From: Candidatus Dadabacteria bacterium RIFCSPHIGHO2_12_FULL_53_21 | Lineage (GTDB): Bacteria; Desulfobacterota_D; UBA1144; Nemesobacterales; UBA2774 | Assembly: GCA_001775255.1 (NCBI GenBank) | Contig: MFCJ01000085.1 | Coordinates: forward strand, 218 to 5,523 | Direction: 5' to 3' | DNA length: 5,306 nt | Part shown: piece after piece, positions 1 to 5,295 of the stretch | Numbering within the stretch: position 1 is the stretch's first letter | Layout of the letters: each line of letters begins with the position of its first letter | Position numbers and translations under genes: made by a program | Notes under the pieces: generated by a model | The model's input: only the letters and a program-made list of their open reading frames with translations | Database searches by the model: none | Told to the model about the DNA's origin: nothing

Positions 1-1566
1 GAAATACACTTCTTTATAGATTATATGGTCGAGCGGGTTAGGCTTCAGCCCTTTCACGTAAGGCTTTATCATGTTCTGCTGGTTCGATGTATAGAACGGC
101 GCGATGGGCGTATCTTTTTCAAGGAGAATCATCTGCGCCTGGTCGTAGATAGCCTTCCTCTTTCCCGGGTCGAGCTCCTCGGCAGCCTTCTCGACGAGCG
201 CATCGTATTCCCTGTTGCACCACCTCGTCCTGTTGTTTCCCGATATGCAGGTGAATATCGACATGAAGTTGTGCGGGTCGGGGAAGTCGGCCCCCCATCC
301 CGCCCTGTGGATCTCGGGAGGGTCCGTGTTTATCGTGCTCAGGTAGACCTTCCACTCCTGGTTCATGAGCTCGACCTCGATTCCGAGGTGCTGTTTCCAC
401 ATGCTCTGGAGCGCCTCGGCGACAACCCTGTTGTTGCTCACGTCGGGCCACAGGAACGTAACAGTCGGGAACCCCTTCCCGTCCGGGTACCCGGCCTCCC
501 TGAGCCACGCTTTCGCCTGGTCCGGGTTAAAATCGATCCCTATGTCAGGGTTATATCCGAGCATATTCTTCGGTATCCACGATGTAGTCGTAATACCCGC
601 GCCCTGGATCAAGCCGACGATGCTCTGCCTGTCTATGGACGCGGCGAACGCCTTCCTCACGAGCGGGTTGTCGAAGGGCGGCTTCTCGACGTTAAACGCT
701 ATGTAATTACTCCTGAACTGAAGAGTGGTCGTGAAATCGTCGAGGTCTTTCAGCCTCGGCACCTCGAGCGGAGGTATGCTCTTGCTGTCGGCGTAATCGA
801 GCTCCCCGCTCTCGTACTGTGCTAAAGCCGAAGAAGGGTTTTCGTTCATTATGAGCCTGACCTTCTCGATCCTGGGCTTCTCCCCCCAATAGCCAGGGTT
901 CCCGGTGAGGATTATCTTGTCGTGGTGCCTCCACGATGTGAGCGTATAAGGGCCGAGCGTGACGATATTCTCAGGTTCCGTCCACTTGAGGCCGTGCTTC
1001 TCGATGACGTCCTTTCTCTGGGGGAACGTGGTGATGAACGCGAGCATGCTCGGGAAGTAGGCAGCGGGCCTTTTCAGCCTGACTTCGAGTGTCATGTCGT
1101 CGAGCGCACTAACGCCGACCTTATCCGGGTCCTTGATCGCTCCGGTATTGTATTCCTCAGCGTTTTCCACGTCGTAGAGGGAATATGCGTAGTCGCCCCC
1201 CGTTTCAGGGTTCAGTATCCTCTTCCAGGAATATTCGAAATCCCCTGCCGTGAGCGGTTTTCCGTCACTCCATTTGACCCCTTCCCTGATCTTAAACGTA
1301 TACGTCTTCCCGTCATCGCTCAGCTGCCAGCTTTCGGCGAGGTTGGGTTCGGGCGTGAAGTCCGCTCCGAACTTCGTCAGCCCCTCCATTATGTTATTGA
1401 TGATATTGACGGACGTGCTGTCCGTGGCGAGCGACCAGTCGAGAGAAGGCGGCTCGTTCCCCAGGTTCACGTTTAGCGTATCCCTCGGAGCGCTGCCGCT
1501 CTTATCGTTATTCCCGCATCCGGTTATCAGAAAGAGAGAGAGAATAAGAAAAAATCGTACACGCAT
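1..1566 (-). CDS. OppA-like oligopeptide ABC transporter substrate-binding lipoprotein (3' end cut by window edge)
   Basis: Solute-binding protein of family 5 (SBP_bac_5), which captures oligopeptides outside the inner membrane and passes them to an Opp/Dpp-type ABC permease. The frame is open from ATG at 1566 to the left edge (522 codons, no stop). OppA proteins are usually about 530-550 residues, so only a few residues are missing. Residues 1-17 form a lipoprotein signal: MRVR, a hydrophobic stretch, then lipobox ITGC with Cys17. Family landmarks are NEPPSLDWSLATDS (37-50), AESWQLSDDGKTYTF (77-91) with EGVKWSDG (95-102), NPGYWG (223-228), PPFDNPLVRKAF (296-307) and GWGADFPDPHNF (423-434). 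The frame stays open upstream of the ATG, but the signal peptide fixes the start. Its Shine-Dalgarno is poor. The ABM gene lies 47 bp upstream on the same strand, suggesting co-transcription. The family assignment is secure; peptide over another ligand (nickel, heme, murein peptide) is inferred from OppA-like motifs. Confidence 0.93.
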   Translation of the reverse strand, partial: MRVRFFLILSLFLITGCGNNDKSGSAPRDTLNVNLGNEPPSLDWSLATDSTSVNIINNIMEGLTKFGADFTPEPNLAESWQLSDDGKTYTFKIREGVKWSDGKPLTAGDFEYSWKRILNPETGGDYAYSLYDVENAEEYNTGAIKDPDKVGVSALDDMTLEVRLKRPAAYFPSMLAFITTFPQRKDVIEKHGLKWTEPENIVTLGPYTLTSWRHHDKIILTGNPGYWGEKPRIEKVRLIMNENPSSALAQYESGELDYADSKSIPPLEVPRLKDLDDFTTTLQFRSNYIAFNVEKPPFDNPLVRKAFAASIDRQSIVGLIQGAGITTTSWIPKNMLGYNPDIGIDFNPDQAKAWLREAGYPDGKGFPTVTFLWPDVSNNRVVAEALQSMWKQHLGIEVELMNQEWKVYLSTINTDPPEIHRAGWGADFPDPHNFMSIFTCISGNNRTRWCNREYDALVEKAAEELDPGKRKAIYDQAQMILLEKDTPIAPFYTSNQQNMIKPYVKGLKPNPLDHIIYKEVYF

Positions 1567-1613
1567 GGGTCTTATCTTAAAGTATGGGTCTCCCGCTGTC
1601 CAATCGGCGCGGG

Positions 1614-1916
1614 TCAGGCGATTACGCTCTCCCCCGAGACCTCGTACGCGACGACGCTTTCGGGTCCATCGATCATGTCAGGGAATGTTTTTTCGAACTC
1701 TTTGAAGTGCGGCATCTCAAAATGGAGGTCGAGGTCCTTCCGGCTCCTCCACTTCTCGTAGAACGTAAACGAGTCGGGGTCGAAAGGGTCCCGGAGGAAT
1801 TCATAAACTATGCACCCCTCCTCGCCCCTCGACGGCTCGAGCATCCCTCTCGACATCTCCATCATCTGCTTCCGGCGCTCGGGTTTGGTCCTGAATTTTG
1901 CGATGAGTATGAGCAT
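1614..1916 (-). CDS. ABM-domain (YgiN-like) putative quinol monooxygenase
   Basis: Small antibiotic-biosynthesis-monooxygenase (ABM) fold protein, 100 residues, the usual single-domain length of about 95-105. Such proteins are cytoplasmic dimers; characterised members oxidise quinols or polyketide aromatics without a cofactor, but most are uncharacterised. Visible family pattern: the first strand MLILIAKFRTKP (1-12), EEGCIVYEFLRDP (32-44), FTFYEKWRSRKDLDLHF (51-67) with the conserved His65, then PHFKEF (69-74). No signal peptide or membrane segment is present. The start is ATG at 1916, preceded on the minus strand by AAAGGGGG four bases upstream, a good Shine-Dalgarno. A strong promoter lies at 1950-1978, giving a leader of about 27 nt. 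It is first in a probable operon with the OppA-like gene and divergent from the CMD gene. The fold call is confident. The substrate is unknown, and a stress or quinone role is an inference. Confidence 0.88.
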   Translation of the reverse strand: MLILIAKFRTKPERRKQMMEMSRGMLEPSRGEEGCIVYEFLRDPFDPDSFTFYEKWRSRKDLDLHFEMPHFKEFEKTFPDMIDGPESVVAYEVSGESVIA

Positions 1917-1925
1917 GAATCCCCC

Positions 1926-1954
1926 TTTACAAACTTAATGAAAAACCGTAGTAT
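1926..1954 (+). promoter_or_regulatory. Candidate promoter for the CMD-family gene, overlapping the divergent promoter
   Basis: On the plus strand TTTACA (1926-1931, five of six) is followed by 17 bases and TAGTAT (1949-1954, four of six). The predicted start near 1961 gives a leader of about 70 nt. An alternative is the extended -10 TGTTATAAG at 1961-1969, which lacks a clear -35 box. Either would be in physical competition with the minus-strand promoter at 1950-1978. Confidence 0.4.
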
Positions 1955-1978
1955 AGGCTCTGTTATAAGGGTTTTCAA
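1950..1978 (-). promoter_or_regulatory. Sigma70-type promoter for the ABM/oppA-like operon
   Basis: Read on the minus strand, TTGAAA (1973-1978) is followed by exactly 17 bases and TATACT (1950-1955). Each hexamer matches the sigma70 consensus at five of six positions with ideal spacing. Transcription would begin near 1943, about 27 bases before the ABM start codon. This is a consensus match by eye, not a measured promoter. Confidence 0.7.
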
Positions 1979-2019
1979 GCATATATCAAACGGTAGGCTG
2001 AGTTATTGTTACGGGTTTA

Positions 2020-2023
2020 GGAG
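2020..2023 (+). promoter_or_regulatory. Ribosome binding site that sets the CMD-family start
   Basis: GGAG at 2020-2023 stands seven bases before ATG at 2031. The reading frame is open back to 1584, across the ABM gene on the other strand, so this site is what identifies the true start. Confidence 0.75.
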
Positions 2024-2030
2024 AAATAAG

Positions 2031-2414
2031 ATGTCGGATGAAAAATATAAGCGCGGATTGGAATTACTCGAAGAGATTTCACCGGGCGCGGCTAAGAGGA
2101 CCGCTGAGAGTCTCAACGATATAGCGCCCGACATGGTGCGGTACATGATGGAATTCGTCTTCGGCGAGATATCGTCGAGGCCCGGGCTCGACATGAAGTC
2201 CCGAGAGATAACCGCCGTCGCCGCCCTTGCCGCGCTCGGGACTGCCCCCAATCAACTCAAGATACATATAAAGGGCGCGCTCAACTGCGGCTGCTCCAGG
2301 GACGAGGTCGTGGAAGTGCTTATTCAGGTCCTGGTCTACGCCGGTTTTCCTGCTACGCTTAACGGTCTCCGGTTGGCCAAAGAAGCGTTTCAGGAGATGG
2401 ACGGGAAATCCTGA
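2031..2414 (+). CDS. Carboxymuconolactone decarboxylase (CMD) family protein
   Basis: A 127-residue cytoplasmic all-helical protein of the CMD/AhpD superfamily, close in length to PcaC (about 130). Family pattern: MEFVFGEISSRPGLDMKSRE (40-59), the helix ITAVAALAALG (60-70), HIKGALNCGCSRDEVVEVL (79-97) and YAGFPATLNGL (103-113). PcaC decarboxylates gamma-carboxymuconolactone in the protocatechuate pathway, while AhpD uses a CxxC pair to reduce peroxiredoxin. This protein has C86-G-C88 instead of CxxC, and no pca or ahpC gene is in view, so neither function can be assigned. The start at 2031 is chosen for its Shine-Dalgarno and because the protein then begins where family members do; longer forms would overlap the ABM gene. 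It is divergent from the ABM gene, and its stop is 49 bp from the end of the convergent sugar transporter gene. Family certain, reaction unknown. Confidence 0.9.
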   Translation: MSDEKYKRGLELLEEISPGAAKRTAESLNDIAPDMVRYMMEFVFGEISSRPGLDMKSREITAVAALAALGTAPNQLKIHIKGALNCGCSRDEVVEVLIQVLVYAGFPATLNGLRLAKEAFQEMDGKS

Positions 2415-2463
2415 CGCTAATTTTTTCCCTGCGGGCAGTTTATATATAATTCTTCTATCGAGG

Positions 2464-3828
2464 CTATCTCTTTTCGGAGAGGAGTCTCTCCTCTATCTCC
2501 TCGAGGCTCATCCCCTTCGTTTCAGGCACGAGGCGCCATACGAATGCGATACCCAGAAGGCTCACGAGCGCGTATAACCAGTACGTGAAAGCCGCCCCGG
2601 CCGCCTCGAACAGGGGCAGGAATGAGAACGAGACTATGAGGTTCGACCCCCAGCTCGACATCGTTGCGATGCTCACCGCCCGCCCCCTCACGTTGAGCGG
2701 GAATATTTCCGTCATTATAATCCAGGGTACGGGGCCCAACGAGAACGCGAAGCAGGCGATGTAAAACCAGACGGCGATCACCGTCGCCCCCCCGGTCCCG
2801 AGCCCTCCGTCCGAATCCCCGAGCGCGAATACCCCGCCTATAGCGGTGAGCGAGATAAGCATCCCGGCGAGGCCCGCGTAGAGGAGAGGCTTTCTTCCGG
2901 CCCTGTCTATCAGCCATACGGCGATGAAGGTCGCGAGCACGTTCACCACGCCCACGCTCACCGTCGCGAGAATAGCGGTATCGGGCGATCTCATGCCTGC
3001 CTCCCTGAACAGGGAAGGCGCATAGTACATGACGGAATTTATCCCGACGAACTGCTGTAAAAGGAAAAGTCCTATTCCGGTAACGAACGCGCGGCTTACG
3101 GGCGGTCTCAGCATATCCGCTAACCCGCCTTTCGATTCCATGGATATCACTTTCCGTATCTCGTTCAATTCCGCATCAGCGTGAGATACGCTCCCGCCGC
3201 TGATTTTTAGAAGGGTATCCTTCGCCTCCTCGTCGCGCCCCATTTTCAAGAGCCACCTGGGGCTCGGCGGCACTACAAACATTCCGAAGAGCAGTATTAA
3301 CGCGGGAACCGCGCTCGACCCGAGCATGAGCCTCCACTCGCCCGAGCCTGTGAGTGTCCTGTCTACGAAGTATCCGAGCAGTATCCCTATCGTGATCGCG
3401 AGCTGGAACATCGTCACGAACCTCCCCCTCCCGGCGGCGGGGGATATCTCCGCGATGTATAGCGGCGCCGACGCGGAAACCGCCCCGAGCGCGAGGCCCA
3501 GAACGAACCTCGAGGCGAGAAGCGCTCCCGCCGAAGGGGATAACGCCGACGCGGCCGCCCCCGCGATGAAGATGAGAGCCGCCGCCTGCACCATGAGCTT
3601 TCTTCCCAGCCTGTCAGCGACGATGCCGTTTATAAGCGCTCCGAGGATTCCCCCGACCAGCACAATGGAAATGACGCTCCCCTTTCCCACTGTGTCCAGG
3701 CGAAAGGCGTCCGCGATAAAGCCCAGCGCCCCGCTGATCGACCCCGTGTCATAACCGAGCAAGAGGCCGGCGAGCGCCGCTATGGCTGATGTGAATAATA
3801 CGATTCGGCTCTTTTTGCCGGGATTCAT
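2464..3828 (-). CDS. Sugar-porter family MFS transporter, probable sugar:H+ symporter (XylE/GalP-like)
   Basis: A 454-residue inner-membrane transporter with 12 expected helices, slightly shorter than E. coli GalP or XylE (about 464-491). All sugar-porter signatures are present: GYDTGSISGAL in helix 1 (25-35), ADRLGRK (71-77), YIAEISPAAGRGR (124-136), PPSPRWL (187-193) before the central cytoplasmic loop, LQQFVGINSVMYYAP in helix 7 (257-271), DRAGRKPLL (308-316), GPVPWIIMTEIFP (365-377) and PETKGMSLEEIE (435-446). Asp27 and Arg134 align with the XylE Asp27/Arg133 pair linked to proton coupling; Gln258, Gln259 and Asn264 align with its sugar-binding residues. Proton-driven monosaccharide uptake is therefore likely, but the particular sugar cannot be read. 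The ATG at 3828 is firm because an in-frame TGA lies five codons upstream, though there is no clear Shine-Dalgarno. No sugar kinase or isomerase gene is adjacent. Confidence 0.95.
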   Translation of the reverse strand: MNPGKKSRIVLFTSAIAALAGLLLGYDTGSISGALGFIADAFRLDTVGKGSVISIVLVGGILGALINGIVADRLGRKLMVQAAALIFIAGAAASALSPSAGALLASRFVLGLALGAVSASAPLYIAEISPAAGRGRFVTMFQLAITIGILLGYFVDRTLTGSGEWRLMLGSSAVPALILLFGMFVVPPSPRWLLKMGRDEEAKDTLLKISGGSVSHADAELNEIRKVISMESKGGLADMLRPPVSRAFVTGIGLFLLQQFVGINSVMYYAPSLFREAGMRSPDTAILATVSVGVVNVLATFIAVWLIDRAGRKPLLYAGLAGMLISLTAIGGVFALGDSDGGLGTGGATVIAVWFYIACFAFSLGPVPWIIMTEIFPLNVRGRAVSIATMSSWGSNLIVSFSFLPLFEAAGAAFTYWLYALVSLLGIAFVWRLVPETKGMSLEEIEERLLSEKR

Positions 3829-3882
3829 GACGATAGGGTATTGTCAGATTGAATTTGATCGATGCGTTTTGAAGACGAACAC

Positions 3883-3912
3883 ATTATATGTAGATTTTGA
3901 TGTGATTGCCAG
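3883..3912 (-). promoter_or_regulatory. Promoter for the sugar transporter gene
   Basis: Minus strand: a perfect TATAAT (3883-3888) preceded, at 18 bases, by CTGGCA (3907-3912, four of six to TTGACA). The predicted start near 3876 would give a leader of about 48 nt. The -10 is excellent and the -35 mediocre, so activator control is possible. Confidence 0.5.
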
Positions 3913-3927
3913 AGTACATGATATAAT
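3897..3927 (+). promoter_or_regulatory. Extended -10 promoter for the SYLF lipoprotein gene
   Basis: Plus strand: TGATATAAT at 3919-3927 is a perfect extended -10 (TG, one base, TATAAT). A partial -35, TTGATG (3897-3902, four of six), lies at a long 19-base spacing, which extended -10 promoters tolerate. Transcription would begin near 3934, about 127 bases before the start codon at 4061. A weaker alternative nearer the gene pairs TTAATA (3994-3999) with TATATA (4017-4022) at 17 bases. Confidence 0.5.
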
Positions 3928-3985
3928 AAAACTCTAGTTATGGATGTCGGTTCAAGTCAATATCGGGCTGATACAAGTTATTATC

Positions 3986-4017
3986 TGTAATCGTTAATAC
4001 GGTTTTGTTGTAATCGT
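3986..4017 (+). repeat. Short direct repeat TGTAATCGT in the leader of the SYLF gene
   Basis: TGTAATCGT occurs at 3986-3994 and again, identical, at 4009-4017, 23 bases start to start. Between and overlapping them are the arms ATACG (3997-4001) and CGTAT (4015-4019), which could form a small hairpin in RNA. A paired regulator-binding site is possible, but two 9-mers in AT-rich DNA could also be chance. Confidence 0.35.
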
Positions 4018-4060
4018 ATATAGCCTTTCCATTTAAAAATTTCTGTACGAGGAGATACGC

Positions 4061-4636
4061 ATGAGAGCAAGCTTGCTTCTTTTTTCACTTCTTTTTTCTG
4101 TGCTGTCGTTTTACGGATGCGCCAAGCCCCAGGGTAACACCCCGGTGTCCCAGAGGGCGTACATACTCCAGATGAGGGACAATACGCTTGCGGAGCTTTA
4201 CAGTAAAAAGCCGTATACGAAGGATTTAGTCGAGCATGCGGCCGGATACGGGGTCTTCAGTAATATTTCTACCCAGCTGCTGGTGTTCGGCTCGGGGAAC
4301 GGTTACGGGGTGATAACCGAAAATGGAAGCGGCAAAACGACATATATGAAGATGGCCGAGGGCGGAGTAGGCCTCGGGGTAGCCTTGACGGATTTCAGGG
4401 AAGTCATCATTTTCAACAGTCCCGCGGTCATGAGACAGTTTATAAGCAAGGGCTGGGACTTCGGCGTCCAGGGCGACGCCGTTTTGAAGTCTAAAAAGCA
4501 GGGCGCTGCCGCGAGCGGCGAGATACCGTTCGATTCCGACATAATTATTTACCAGCTTACAAAGCAGGGTATTGCGCTGCGTACGAATGTCGGCGCCGAG
4601 AAATACTGGATCAACAGCGATTTGAATTATTACTAA
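4061..4636 (+). CDS. SYLF (YSC84-related) domain lipoprotein
   Basis: A 191-residue protein whose body matches the SYLF/YSC84 domain, a lipid-binding module first studied in eukaryotic SH3YL1/Ysc84 and common in bacteria as small exported proteins of unknown role. Residues 1-20 form a lipoprotein-type signal (MRAS, a long hydrophobic run, then FYGC with Cys20). The bulky Phe-Tyr before Gly-Cys is a loose lipobox. The domain spans about 55-180, with landmarks AGYGVFSN (61-68), the glycine-rich FGSGNGYGVI (76-85), AEGGVGLGVALTDFREVIIF (99-118), the GWDFGVQGDAV strand (131-141) and GIALRTNVGAEKYW (170-183). Export and anchoring in the inner or outer membrane is inferred. The start is well supported by GAGGAG at 4049-4054, six bases before ATG. 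It is divergent from the sugar transporter gene and sits 70 bp upstream of the Maf gene. The domain assignment is confident; its cellular function is not known. Confidence 0.88.
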   Translation: MRASLLLFSLLFSVLSFYGCAKPQGNTPVSQRAYILQMRDNTLAELYSKKPYTKDLVEHAAGYGVFSNISTQLLVFGSGNGYGVITENGSGKTTYMKMAEGGVGLGVALTDFREVIIFNSPAVMRQFISKGWDFGVQGDAVLKSKKQGAAASGEIPFDSDIIIYQLTKQGIALRTNVGAEKYWINSDLNYY

Positions 4637-4643
4637 CGGCCTC

Positions 4644-4682
4644 CTGACATAACGGGGCTCCCCGGGGCTATATAGCTTTAAT
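4644..4682 (+). promoter_or_regulatory. GC-rich repeat and palindrome before the Maf gene, with a possible weak promoter
   Basis: The 70-bp gap carries GGGGCT (4654-4659), CCCC (4660-4663) and GGGGCT again (4664-4669), then the perfect palindrome GCTATATAGC (4667-4676) and TTTAAT. CTGACA (4644-4649, five of six to TTGACA) with TATATA (4669-4674) at a long 19 bases could serve as a weak promoter for the downstream gene. The short stems and three-T tract make a poor terminator. Any of these roles is tentative. Confidence 0.25.
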
Positions 4683-4706
4683 ACATGCGCCTTACAGCCG
4701 TGATAC

Positions 4707-5282
4707 ATGAATTATAGAATCGTCCTGGCCTCTTCCTCACCGAGACGGAGGGAGCTTCTGAGCACGCTCGGGCTCGGGTTCGATGTAATACACCCGTCTT
4801 CCGATGAGACCGTCTCGGGTAACGAGACCCCCGAAGATTTCGTCCTCAGGGTCTCGGCCGAGAAAGCGTCGTCTGTATCGAGGACCCTCGGAGAAGGCGT
4901 TGTCGTCATTGGGGCCGACACTGTAGTCGTTGTCGACGGCGAGATACTCGGCAAACCCAGGGACCCCGAGGATGCCTCCTCAATGTTGCGGAAGCTGTCG
5001 GGAAAGGAGCATCACGTATATACGGCTTTCTCGATCGTCAGACCGAAAAATGAAATCCTCCACAGCGAGATAGTGGATACAAGTGTCCGGGTGAAACCCC
5101 TTGCGGCTTCCGAAATAGAAGGTTACATTAAGACCGGAGAGCCAATGGATAAAGCCGGAGCCTACGGTATACAGGGCATAGGCGCTTTCATGGTCGGGGG
5201 TTTCGAAGGCTCGTATTCGAACGTTGTCGGCCTTCCGGTGGAGGAGCTCCTTGCAGCCTTAAAAAAACTCGGAATCGTTTAG
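4707..5282 (+). CDS. maf: Maf family nucleoside triphosphate pyrophosphatase (YhdE-type, dTTP/UTP class)
   Basis: Cytoplasmic house-cleaning enzyme that hydrolyses (d)NTPs to the monophosphate and pyrophosphate. The 191-residue length is typical of the family (about 190-200). Motifs in order: LASSSPRRRELL (7-18), the SSDE acidic site (31-34), GADTVVVVDG (69-78) with the catalytic-type Asp71, GKPRDPEDA (82-90), MLRKLSGKEHHVYTA (93-107), GEPMDKAGAYGIQG (144-157) and GSYSNVVGLPVEEL (168-181). The DKAGAYGIQG block is characteristic of the YhdE dTTP/UTP pyrophosphatase subgroup rather than the YceF m7GTP subgroup. The ATG at 4707 is fixed by an in-frame TGA at 4701-4703 and by the family N-terminus. 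No clear Shine-Dalgarno precedes it. The gene follows the SYLF lipoprotein gene by 70 bp; the two may share read-through. The family call is near certain and the substrate class is inferred from the motif. Confidence 0.96.
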   Translation: MNYRIVLASSSPRRRELLSTLGLGFDVIHPSSDETVSGNETPEDFVLRVSAEKASSVSRTLGEGVVVIGADTVVVVDGEILGKPRDPEDASSMLRKLSGKEHHVYTAFSIVRPKNEILHSEIVDTSVRVKPLAASEIEGYIKTGEPMDKAGAYGIQGIGAFMVGGFEGSYSNVVGLPVEELLAALKKLGIV

Positions 5283-5295
5283 TTATACTCACAGG

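Noticed and set aside
25..825. A 266-codon open frame on the plus strand opposite the OppA-like gene, with similar long frames at 365-706 and 922-1476.
   Set aside because: They lie antisense to a gene with complete family motifs, their translations are Arg/Val/Leu-rich without recognisable domains, and such frames arise from the codon bias of the real gene.
1584..2030. The CMD frame extended upstream to a 276-residue protein starting at 1584.
   Set aside because: The extra 149 residues overlap the ABM gene on the other strand and match nothing in the CMD family; the ribosome site at 2020-2023 supports the start at 2031.
2421..2450. Possible bidirectional terminator between the convergent CMD and sugar transporter genes (CTGCGGGCAG near T-rich DNA).
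   Set aside because: The stem is only three pairable bases with an allowable loop, and neither strand has a proper T-tract directly after it.
2522..2917. A 131-codon frame on the minus strand inside the sugar transporter gene.
   Set aside because: It is an out-of-frame shadow rich in Arg and Gly within a fully motif-supported transporter.
3940..3990. A 16-codon open frame (beginning MDVGSSQY) in the leader of the SYLF gene.
   Set aside because: It has no Shine-Dalgarno, no regulatory codon run typical of a leader peptide, and is short enough to be chance.
4226..4954. Minus-strand open frames of 79-160 codons opposite the SYLF and Maf genes.
   Set aside because: Both plus-strand genes have complete domain signatures, and the antisense frames lack ribosome sites and recognisable motifs.
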